A stretch of DNA of 31,361 nt from the NCBI GenBank assembly GCA_032718475.1, contig JAUCBJ010005485.1:1-31361 (forward strand). The letters run 5' to 3'. The notes beneath the pieces are model-generated. The model did no database searches. It was not told where the DNA came from and saw nothing but the letters and a program-made list of their open reading frames with translations. Below are positions 11,181-21,602 of this stretch, one piece after another. The position numbers and the translations under genes were made by a program. The stretch's first letter is position 1. Each line of letters begins with the position of its first letter. The stretch comes from Nemertoderma westbladi. Taxonomy: Eukaryota > Xenacoelomorpha > Nemertodermatida > Nemertodermatidae.

Positions 11181-11313
11181 GTGAGTTGGCCAAAATTATT
11201 ACAGTTCCAAACATCTGCAGGCCCAGTTGGCGGTGAGTTTGCCAAAATTATTACAGTTCCAAACATCTACAGGCCCAGTTGGCGGTGAGTTGGCCAAAAT
11301 TATTACAGTTCCA
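11157..11313 (+). repeat. 52-bp tandem triplication spanning an exon end and its splice donor
   Basis: The last about 24 bp of the ERM exon plus the first about 28 bp of the intron occur three times with period 52. Copies of GCG|GTGAGT fall at 11181, 11233 and 11285. Each unit also contains TTATTACAG, an acceptor-like word, between donors. Copies differ by only a few bases, so the duplication is recent. Only the donor at 11181 preserves the reading frame into the last exon. Confidence 0.95.
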
Positions 11314-11456
11314 TTTGTTGTGATTTTGTATTAAACGATCTATATTATCTACTAAATCTATTTACATTTTTGTTCGATCCTAGTCAAAGTTTCAGTTTCA
11401 AACAATGAGATCAATTTATCAAATTGTATGTATTCTTCACTTTTATTTCCTTGTAG

Positions 11457-11615
11457 AGTTTGAGCGTGGAGTTAGAGAAATCCGGACAAAAGCAAACTCA
11501 ATACGATGTTATCTTCCGAGAGAACATGCGTAAGGGACAGGACAAATACAAGACGCTGAAACAGATCAGACAGGGGAATACGAAACAGCGTATAGATGAA
11601 TTCGAGTCAATGTAA
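11457..11615 (+). CDS. ERM: ERM (ezrin/radixin/moesin) protein, last coding exon: F-actin-binding tail
   Basis: After a CTTTTATTTCCTTGTAG acceptor, 52 codons and TAA follow in phase 0. The peptide begins [10 protein letters not shown] and ends [20 protein letters not shown] plus ESM. This is the near-invariant ERM terminus, which binds F-actin and folds back on the FERM domain. The threonine in KYKTLKQIR (codon 11553-11555) corresponds to the regulatory phosphothreonine (T558 in moesin, T567 in ezrin, T564 in radixin). KYKTLK differs from the vertebrate KYKTLR by one conservative change. Merlin/NF2 is excluded because it lacks this actin-binding terminus. I cannot say from the tail alone whether the protein is closest to moesin, radixin or ezrin; invertebrates usually have one ERM gene. 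Confidence 0.96.
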   Translation, partial: SLSVELEKSGQKQTQYDVIFRENMRKGQDKYKTLKQIRQGNTKQRIDEFESM

Positions 11616-11953
11616 ACCTAGGATCTAACTAATCCCGTTAGTTAGAATGGTTAGTTAGTGCAATTAGTTTACAATGAGTTAGTTTACAATGAATATTTAC
11701 ATAGTGCAGTAAGGAATAAGTTAGTTAATTCGTTATTTAGTTAGATTGTCAAATTCTACTTACGGGTCATTATCACTAAAAGTGCCCCAAACACTGTCTT
11801 GACTTGTGTCAATGCCTTAATGTTGGAAGTTTGACAAAAACCAAGTATATACCATACGAAAGGAAATTGTATTTCCAATTTCGTCAACATTTTTTCAATT
11901 ACAGAAAATATATTATGGGTTCTAAAAATTAATTTATATGGTAAACAAAATGG
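11616..11953 (+). other. Probable ERM 3' UTR and downstream DNA
   Basis: The stop codon is followed by degenerate GTTAGTTA-rich sequence (about 11630-11745). No canonical AATAAA lies before the LINE insertion at 11954. AATAAG near 11715 is a weak candidate, and the true cleavage site is not evident. Confidence 0.4.
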
Positions 11954-12595
11954 CTACTACTACTCACGATCGGCATGTTGCATTGTAGCTGCATTTCTAA
12001 GAATGCTGTGCCGGCTTGTCGACAAAATTGCGCCGCCACAACTCCCTATCCCCCATGACATTTGCTAGATCATCCGCATCTTCAAGGCCAGTGTCCTTTA
12101 AGATGCGTCTCAAGAAAGTCATGGGCTGTCCACCATGCTTATTCACTCCATGAGGCTGCCAAAGTACAAGATTATGCACTGGCTGGTCCTCATGGCGAAA
12201 GCAATGTCCTGCAAAGCGGAGGCGATTTTGTTCTAGTGTCAAGCTTGGGGGAACCAATGAGACACCTCCAATGTTATATAGTGTCTGGTTGGAGATGTGT
12301 GCATTGTACTTGACACAATGAACCCGGCGTAGCATTCTTGTGAATGTGCCATCCAGAGATTTGGTGTCCTCAGCAGTTAGAGCCCAGCATGGACTCCCGT
12401 AGAGGAGTACTGGAACTACTGCTGCTCTAAATAATCGGACCTTAAGTTTCCGATTAATTCTCGGTGACTTCCAAATCCTGGAAAGCCTATTCAAGGCTGC
12501 CCATGCCTTTCCCTTTCGTGTTCGAAGGTCCTCACCTGACTTCCGGATCCATGATCCCAGGTAACAGAAGTCGTCCACATGCTTAAGTACTATAT
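11954..12595 (-). mobile_element. 5'-truncated non-LTR retrotransposon (LINE), reverse-transcriptase C-terminal part
   Basis: The minus-strand open frame from about 12590 to the TAG at 11997-11999 encodes about 195 residues. It starts VDDFCYLGSWIRKSGEDLRT, then has LNRLSRIWKSPRINRKLKVRLF, VPVLLYGSPCW, LRRV, RFAGHCFRHED, and ends DRELWRRNFVDKPAQHS. This is the thumb and post-thumb region of LINE reverse transcriptases (YLGS, VLLYG and DRELWR words). The YxDD catalytic domain and endonuclease are missing: an in-frame stop lies just upstream at about 12603, as expected of 5' truncation. The 3' end has the same 3' UTR and TAG-type tail as the copy at 1-118. No convincing target-site duplication was found, and the LINE clade was not assigned. 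Confidence 0.9.
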
Positions 12596-13908
12596 GCTTT
12601 AGCTAGTAAAGTACCGGTGCTAAAAGCCAGTACCTACTCGAACTCGACTGCGTTTGTTTGTAATATATTCCTTATATAGTTCGTATATCCTTTTTTGTGG
12701 ATTAAACAAATATTTTATTAACTATTATACACAGCGTTGTTGCTTTTTTTAATCAAAGGACACAGTAGTACTCTCATTATTATAGTGTTAGTATTAGTCG
12801 AATATTATCACTAAACATGCTGTTTCAAAAATATCAATGATTGCATCGTTCAGTTTGCCCTGCAAGCATTAATTGCAATTAATAAGCTACTGAACTAGTT
12901 CGCCCTCTAGCGGAATAGCCTTCTTTGAAAGACACAGCTGATAGGCATGTACATATCTGAAATGCGGGGACATTTATTGTTTAGACATGTAGCCCCCTCG
13001 CGACCGACATGCGAACTGTAGAAAGTCTGTCTGTATGTAAACTTTCTAACCGTTTTTCATAGACTACAAAGTTTTACTTTAAGAAAGTAGGTAGTTCCTG
13101 ATAATTAGTTTTCAAATAATAGACCGACCGACAGACAGACACTAGGTTGAGAGAGTGGTACCCGTATGCTAAGTTCGCTTACTTGCGTGGTTCGCCCCAC
13201 AGTAACTCGTATTACAACCCCCCCCCCCCCCCCCCCCCACTCCCCTTACAGTATCTATTTTAGATATGCTATTCGTATTTCGTATGAATTCAGAAAGCAG
13301 AATAGGCCTGCTGTAACTGTGGTTACAGTAGGCCTATTAGGAAATAATATGGATGGGGGGCAGTTTTTCAACACACTGTGACTTTTAGAATTTATGCCAT
13401 AATCATATGTTAAAAAAACAGTTGGGAGGGGGGGAGGGGGGGGGGGGGGGGTGGATTCGTTACATGTTACATGAAGGACGCACTTTCAACGCTATTATTT
13501 TCTTTTAATGTTTCTAAAAGAGCTTGTCGACTACCACTATTGCGTTCGTCTCAAAAGACCTTTCAATTAAAATATAGTTTTCCATATCTGAAAACTTTTT
13601 TAAAAAACCTCTGTTTGGCCACTTTTATAGAGATTGACGCGATACTTAATTTCGTAGCTGTTACTTAACTTTCTTGTTTTAGTAAGTTAAGTACAGTCAG
13701 TTAATTTGTTAGTTGAATTTTTTATTTTTTCACAGTAATAAGACACAGAGATTATAAATATATTACGCAAACGATAATAAAACTCAAAGCTCAAGAAATG
13801 TGTTCGGTAGGACGTATTGATGCCAGCCTGGATGCACTAAAAATAATAACAAAATTGGTCAAAAAAAACAACCGAATACAGACACAATCACTAATGATGT
13901 GACCAATT
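12596..13908. other. Non-coding region with a decayed dispersed repeat and mononucleotide tracts
   Basis: No gene is supported. About 12890-13010, read on the minus strand, is a diverged member of the CTAGAGGG repeat family found at 14100-15400. Shared words are CCGCTAGAGGGC (12902-12913), CTTTCAAAG-A-AGGC and ACATGTCTAAACA-TAAATG. A C21 run at 13218-13238 and a G-run at 13424-13451 (with two A interruptions) form an inverted pair about 190 bp apart. A possible AATAAA lies at 13777-13782. Confidence 0.6.
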
Positions 13909-14007
13909 GTGGGGCGAGCCACGAAGTTGGCGGAGCCTTAGCGAATTGACACTGTTAGGGGGTGGGTCAATTTATGCAAATAGTTGTCGTCGTCGTCGTC
14001 GTCGTTG

Positions 14008-14039
<32 letters not shown>

Positions 14040-15503
14040 GTCGTCGTCGTCGTCGTCGTTACGATTTTGACATGCTAATAACTTTGTCGGATTTAAAGCT
14101 GCCAAGTTGAAAATTTGTAGGTATCAATATGAGCAAAAGTTGAGATTTTTGAGAGACTTTCAGACACCATCAGTGCAATGGTCTCCCGCTAGAGGGCCAC
14201 ATGTCTAAACATTAAATGCCCTCCCATTTCTTTGCTTTTAATCCGTTTAAGCTGAAACTTGGCAGATATGTATTAGACCATTAGCTGTGACTTTCAAAGG
14301 AGGCGAATCCATCTGCAGTTCTCCAGTCTGCCGCTAGAGGGCCAAAGGTCTGAAAGTGAAATCGTTATCGTTGTTACGATTTTGACATGCTAATAACTTT
14401 GTCGGATTTAAAGCTGCCAAGTTGAAAATTTGTAGGTATCAATATGAGCAAAAGTTGAGATTTTTGAGAGACTTTCAGACACCATCAGTGCAATGGTCTC
14501 CCGCTAGAGGGCCACATGTCTAAACATTAAATGGCCACCCATTTCTTTGCTTTTAATCCGTTTAAGCTGAAACTTGGGAAGTATGTACTAGACCATTAGC
14601 TGTAAATTTCAAAGGAGGCTAATCTGTCTGCAGTTCTCCAGTCTGCCGCTAGAGGGCGAAATGTCCCGAATGTGAAATTATTCTTCCATTTAGTTGTTTA
14701 TGATCTGATTACGCTGAAACTTGTCATATATGTACTAGATGACATCCTGAGTCTTTGTGTGGATTGTAATCGGTCCGAAGTTTTCCAGTCTGCCGGTAGA
14801 GGGCCACATGTCTAAACATTAAATGGCCACCCATTTCTTTGCTTTTAATCCGTTTAAGCTGAAACTTGGGAAGTATGTACTAGACCATTAGCTGTAAATT
14901 TCAAAGGAGGTTAATCTGTCTGCAGTTCTCCAGTCTGCCGCTAGAGGGCGAAATGTCCCGAATGTGAAATTATTTTTCCATTTAGTTGTTTATGATCTGA
15001 TTACGCTGAAACTTGTCATATATGTACTAGAAGACATCCTAAGTCTTTGTGTGGACAGTAATCGGTCCGGAGTTTTCGAGTCTGCCGCTAGAGGGCGAAA
15101 TGTAGGAAAGTGATAACCTTCGCGAATTCCTTGATCTTAATCTATTTAAGCTGAATTTTGGAATATACAGTACCGGTATGTACTAGACCACATGCCTCGT
15201 CTTTGTGAGGAAGGTGATCGATCCGTAGTTCTTTAATATGCCGCTAGAGGGCTAAATGTATGAAAGTGAAAACCTTCCAACATTTCGTTATTTATGATCC
15301 GTCAATCGGAAACTTGGTAGATATGTAATAGACCATAGGCTGTGGCTTTGTAGGGAAACTAATCCTTCCTTCTTCAGTTACCCAGTCTCCCGCTAGAGGG
15401 TTAACGTTTTCCGGGAAAATCTTCTCCTATGTTTTTATAATCCTTTCGAGTTGATACTTAGCATTAACTCATTTCACGTGCTGCGCGAAGGCCCCACTTC
15501 GTG
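13909..15503 (+). mobile_element. Dispersed non-coding element 1, with internal about 147-bp repeats
   Basis: It starts GTGGGGCGAGCCACGAAGT and ends GCTGCGCGAAGGCCCCAC, both shared with the element at 17944-18552. The outer seven bases are inverted copies (GTGGGGC/GCCCCAC). Inside come a (GTC)n microsatellite, then a module carrying CCGCTAGAGGGC. The module is duplicated with periods of 315 bp (14061 versus 14376) and 292 bp (14501 versus 14793). There are nine motif copies in all, at 14186, 14331, 14501, 14646, 14793, 14938, 15085, 15241 and 15390. No protein is encoded. Class is unresolved: no target-site duplication is visible, so it could be a Helitron-like or MITE-like element. Confidence 0.7.
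13986..14059 (+). repeat. (GTC)n microsatellite
   Basis: About 24 GTC/GTT triplets in element 1. The related element at 17944 has only a short version (about 18003-18016). An arginine-rich open frame through it is a by-product of the triplet repeat. Confidence 0.95.
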
Positions 15504-17245
<1,742 letters not shown>

Positions 17246-17407
17246 TCAATGTTTTTAGAAATCTTAATGATTTTTCATTAAATTTCAAACACTCCCCAGA
17301 GGGCCAGAGGAAACTGCTACTGATGTAACGACTATTTATAAATGCAAGGCAGATGAGATGGATATACAGTAGTAGCTAATTTCGTTAAGACACTCTTAAA
17401 GAAATTA

Positions 17408-17500
17408 CAAATCCGTAAAGGGCCTTCTTGCCGGGCTCGAACCCAACACTTCTGGTGCCAGATTACCGAATTCAAAGCAAGTGATTAAATTAAATCAGAG
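17408..17500 (-). mobile_element. Possible tRNA-derived SINE head (remnant)
   Basis: On the minus strand a perfect RNA-polymerase-III B-box-like word GGGTTCGAGCCC (17433-17444) follows CACTTGCTTTGAATTCGG and CTGGCACCAGAAGTG, which resemble the D-arm to variable-loop spacing of tRNA-related SINEs. The A-box half is poorly preserved and no tail or target duplication was identified. Confidence 0.35.
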
Positions 17501-17943
17501 ACAAGGAGGACGAAATTTATGAAAATCCTATATGGGGAATTAATATTCACAATAAACAATATTGTGACGAGTGTCCTACATTCTATATAACCACGAAAAT
17601 TTGGAAAGCTTGTAAGTAAAATTACCATTATTTATTGTAACGCACTTACGTACAAATTTCCAATTAAATTAAACTTAGTGACCCATTAATTTTCGCGAAA
17701 TTTAAAGCACGACTTCTGCCTACTTATGACAAGATGTTGAAATTTTATACACAATTTATTATTATTTATGCACAATTATTAATTAGGGTCATATAATCAC
17801 CATTTTAATGACTAGGTCCATTATTAGAAGAAGGAAGTAATAAAAATAAACAATCATGTTAGTTTTACTCCTAGTAGTATGTATGTACACCATCTCCGAA
17901 GGTGGCCATCAGGGACGCCGCAGTGTCCCGGCAACAATTTACT

Positions 17944-18552
17944 GTGGGGCGAGCCACGAAGTGAGGGAAGTCTTAGCATATGGGTGCCACTAACGAGTTG
18001 TCTGTCGTCGTCGTCTAATTTTGATCGCTAATATCTCGGTTGTTCCTTTATGAAATTAAACGAAATTTGGTACTTATATAGTCCGGCAAAAGTTTAGAAA
18101 GAATCTGGAGTTTGGTAAAAAAAAAACGAACGAACGCAACGAGTTTACAGTGGATACGAGTCTCATCCATCTGCCATAAATCACCAGTTACACTCACAGT
18201 TTCTAGACTTTATATAGTTATAAAAGTTATAAAGTTAGTCTCCGTTAAGGAAAATTATTGTAAGACAAAACAGGACGAGCGCAACGAGGCTAATGAAGGA
18301 GAAGAGTATATATTGTAAAACTAAAAATGTCATACTTAACTTAAATAGCCCTAGTTAAGGTTTACAAATGACAGTTAAAGTGTGTAAGGGCAAACTGAAG
18401 TGGATCTCTGTTTTTACAACTAGTTTATTACAAACTAATTTCATCGCCTTCACTCATATATATTTTGGGAAAGACGGTTGTCGTATATCTAATAGAGATT
18501 AGTATATAATGTACTTTCTAATACAGGCTCTCGTGCTGCGCGAAGGCCCCAC
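17944..18552 (+). mobile_element. Dispersed non-coding element 2, short relative of element 1
   Basis: It shares the first 19 bp (GTGGGGCGAGCCACGAAGT), a short GTC run, a TTTTGA-(T)CGCTAATA-type segment, and the terminal GCTGCGCGAAGGCCCCAC with element 1. It is about 610 bp long and has none of the CTAGAGGG modules. The next bases after both elements end in CGTGTAA, so the true terminus may lie a few bases further. Confidence 0.65.
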
Positions 18553-19765
18553 GAACGTGTAACCTGTAATATTGAAGTAGTTGTTACATCTCCCGACTGA
18601 CTTTTTAGATGTTTGATTTAAGAAATACCCGCTGAAATGCAGAATGTTAGAAAACTCACGCGATCTCACTTTAATTTAAAATATGCAAATAATCAGGGGG
18701 GTTCCAGCCAGGCCACTGAATTAAGTAATTAAGACACCACTTTATATTCCAGGACTTGACCTTTATTGCTCAAACTTGTTTGTCAAGCCACCATTTTACA
18801 TAACATTTGTATTACAGTTCCTCTCTACAGCAGTAGAAAGAAATGATTGTAATTTTAATTATTATGAGGCGGCTTGTAAAGGACGTGAGATGGAAGGAAA
18901 GAATGAAGTGCGTGGGCGTCCCTAGCAACCATTTTATTTGGACCAATCAGGAGTGTCGTGCAGTTGGAATGATGCTGTTAGCTGCAGTAATGTTCCCCAT
19001 CATAACACTGTCCTTAGCTAATCCTATACCATCCATCCTGAGTAGCTGAGTTCACTGTACCTACACCAGTATGAAGTATCTCCCTGCACATTGGATCACA
19101 GCCAATGACGATAGGAATAATAGAAAGCTGCAGGAATTATTATTGGAAAGCAAATCATTGCATTTTATGTGTGTAACAGCTAGTGCTTTATTGTTTTGCT
19201 GACAGTATTAATTGCCTATACTGTCTTATATTGAGCACAGACTGGTGACTGGTAGACATAATGTATAACTGGTATGTGGAAGTAGGTCAACAGATACTGC
19301 ATTTCTCTATTTCAATTCCGTCAAGTAATCTGTTTACCGGTAGGATATCATTATTATTAAGTGCACCAAACCTACTGTAGGTCAGGCTGTACTGCTCTGC
19401 TGCTGTAGCACATGCTGACATGGTCATGCCATATGGTGTTCATTTTGGTGTACTGTACTGAGACTGACTGTTTAATTATAGTATAACGGATCAGGGCACA
19501 CTAATATAGGATGCAGATTTATGGGGTTTCTTGTCTCGTTAACTTACAGTAGGCCCTACAAACATAAGTTATGGATCTATGTTAATTTACCGTAGGCCCA
19601 TCCCATACACCATAGCTGCATAGTGTCTCATTAGTATTAATATTATGCATATTATACTATCATCCCTTGCCTTCTTTAGTTCTTTATTGCACTGAGTCAG
19701 TCCGTTACTTCGTCATTGAATAAAGTAACACCTTTACTGAGTATTCGAGTCAAGTCAGCAAGTCA
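18553..19765. other. Non-coding stretch
   Basis: Nothing recognisable. A 68-codon frame at 18843-19049 has no motif, no splice context and no family resemblance. Confidence 0.5.
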
Positions 19766-19905
19766 CACTGTGGGTGGCTCGCCTCTCACACTGTGGGTGG
19801 CTTGCATCTCACACACTATCTGACTATGGGTGGCTCGCGTCTCACACTGTGGCTGTGGGTGGCTCGCGCTCACCACTCACACACTATGGGTGGCTCGCCT
19901 CTCAC
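19766..19905 (+). repeat. Degenerate about 25-35-bp tandem repeat
   Basis: About five irregular copies of a unit containing TGTGGGTGGCTCGC and CTCTCACAC. Spacing varies through small insertions, so this is an old or unstable minisatellite. Confidence 0.8.
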
Positions 19906-21373
19906 ATATTGTAGTTTTTAAGACTTCACACTGCACGTTGCATAAATAAGCTGCACTGTTTAGTCGGCTAGTCTACTAGTAGGATACAGTAATAGGATTT
20001 TCTAGGAAAACTCATTTCAAATAATATTACTTATTACATAGCAAGTATAGTATGAATTACTTTTTACGGAAATATATAGTATGAATTAGGCTACTTTATT
20101 ACGGAAATATAGTCAGATAGTACGACTTTATTTCTTATTCTGGTGTTGGAAACTCTTATCTCATGTATCTACTTAAGTTTTATATCTATCAATCTATCCC
20201 TTATGGCCCTATCCGTTCTAAATTTATTTATCAATCAATAGGCAATTGTATTTTATTTTTTGAGAATTTTGTAGAATAAATTACTATATTACAACATATC
20301 CTGGAAATAGAAGAAGTCAACATAAAGTTAATATTGCTAAATAGAATAATAATTATTACAATCTGTGTGGGTATATATGCCTTACAGCTGTAGTTGGTTC
20401 CCCTGCCAGGCAGAAATGCGTCTGGGCGGCCCAGACTGGGCCTACCAGGCACCAGGCTGAATTATTATTAGTGTTTTTATATTTTTAACATAACTGCATA
20501 ATTAACCCTGAAACACGAACGAGGGCAGGATGGTGTAATCCGTATGGGCGTAATAATTAAAAAACCATTTACCTGCGTGAGGGACCCTATTATTTGTTTA
20601 CTGTGTTGGTTGCTAAGCAGCAATTTAACATTTTATCATTCTGAGGCCAGTTTAGGAGGAAGTAAGCTTTAGCTTTATAAGTAAACCTTCTTCTCCCCTG
20701 TCAGTGCCAGTCATCATAAATGGCACCCCCGGTGGTATCATTATGATTGTAATTGTAAATTGATGAATAAATACCATATGCCCTCATTCTATAATAATGG
20801 AAGCCACTGCCTTGGCAATAATAATAAATACCACACTACTACCGGTATGTAGTTTTTATTAGGCTTATTCTACATAATATTGATTTAATAATTTATTTTA
20901 TTCTTAAATTGTTACTTTTTCGCTTAAATTTACCCCAAAATCGGGAGAAAAAGTTGCACTTTTTTCCCCAGGGAAAAAAGTAACGCATAGGATTGCATTG
21001 ATTTTACTTTTTTTCCTGGCGAAAATAGTAAAATAAAATATTTTTGGTGGAATTTCTTAAATATTATTAAATGTGGTGAAAGAACATCGACGTAGAAAAC
21101 AGAAAAGGTTTGCACGTAATTTGAGCAAAATCCATGCCGCACTCAAAAGTTAAGACAAATTTAGTGTCTGCGCGGCGTACTCCAAAATGGTACTCAATAT
21201 CCAATATTGGTTTATATTGTTAAGCGGTTTTTTCGTTACGTAATAAATATTCGAGAACATATAAATGATTTAACATTGAGTAAGACAGCATTTATTTTAT
21301 AACACTATATCGCTGTACGTTTTATTAAGGAATTAAGCAACAAAACAGTATCAATTTAAGAATACAATTACGT
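19906..21373. other. AT-rich non-coding stretch upstream of SLC12A8
   Basis: No gene is supported. Around 20930-21000 short self-complementary words (CTTTTTTCCCC/GGGAAAAAAG) resemble the arms of the fold-back at 21374-21503, suggesting a decayed relative. Confidence 0.45.
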
Positions 21374-21503
21374 ATTACATGGAAAAAAACGTGGAACCAT
21401 TTTTTTTCAATATTCTCTCGACCCTTTATTAACCTCGTTCACGCTCGGTAAATAAAATGCCTCGAGAATAGTGAAAAAAAGTTATACTTTTTTCCCATGT
21501 AAT
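21374..21503. repeat. Imperfect fold-back (MITE-like) element
   Basis: The left arm from ATTACATGGAAAAAAACGT and the right arm ending CTTTTTTCCCATGTAAT are inverted copies. Further matches run inward (TCGAGAGAATATTGAAAAAAA against TCGAGAATAGTGAAAAAAA), so nearly all of the 130 bp can fold. It lies about 100 bp upstream of the SLC12A8 start codon, so it may sit in the promoter or 5' UTR. Confidence 0.75.
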
Positions 21504-21602
21504 AAATAATTATATTTATCTATAAAAAACTAGTACTGTTGATTGGATGTTCGTTGTTGAATTTCTCGAAATAATTTGCACCCAGTTCGGGGTTGTTCGT
21601 TT

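Noticed and set aside
11997-12595. Active LINE
   Set aside because: Endonuclease and catalytic reverse-transcriptase domains are absent and an in-frame stop precedes the remnant.
13907-14110. Arginine-rich small protein
   Set aside because: The residues come from the (GTC)n microsatellite in a non-coding dispersed element.
18843-19049. 68-codon hydrophobic frame
   Set aside because: No family motif, no splice sites or poly-A context, and length within chance for this DNA.
21576-21602. Earlier SLC12A8 start at 21576
   Set aside because: The first codon there is TTG. The first ATG in frame is 21603; extension would need an unseen upstream exon.
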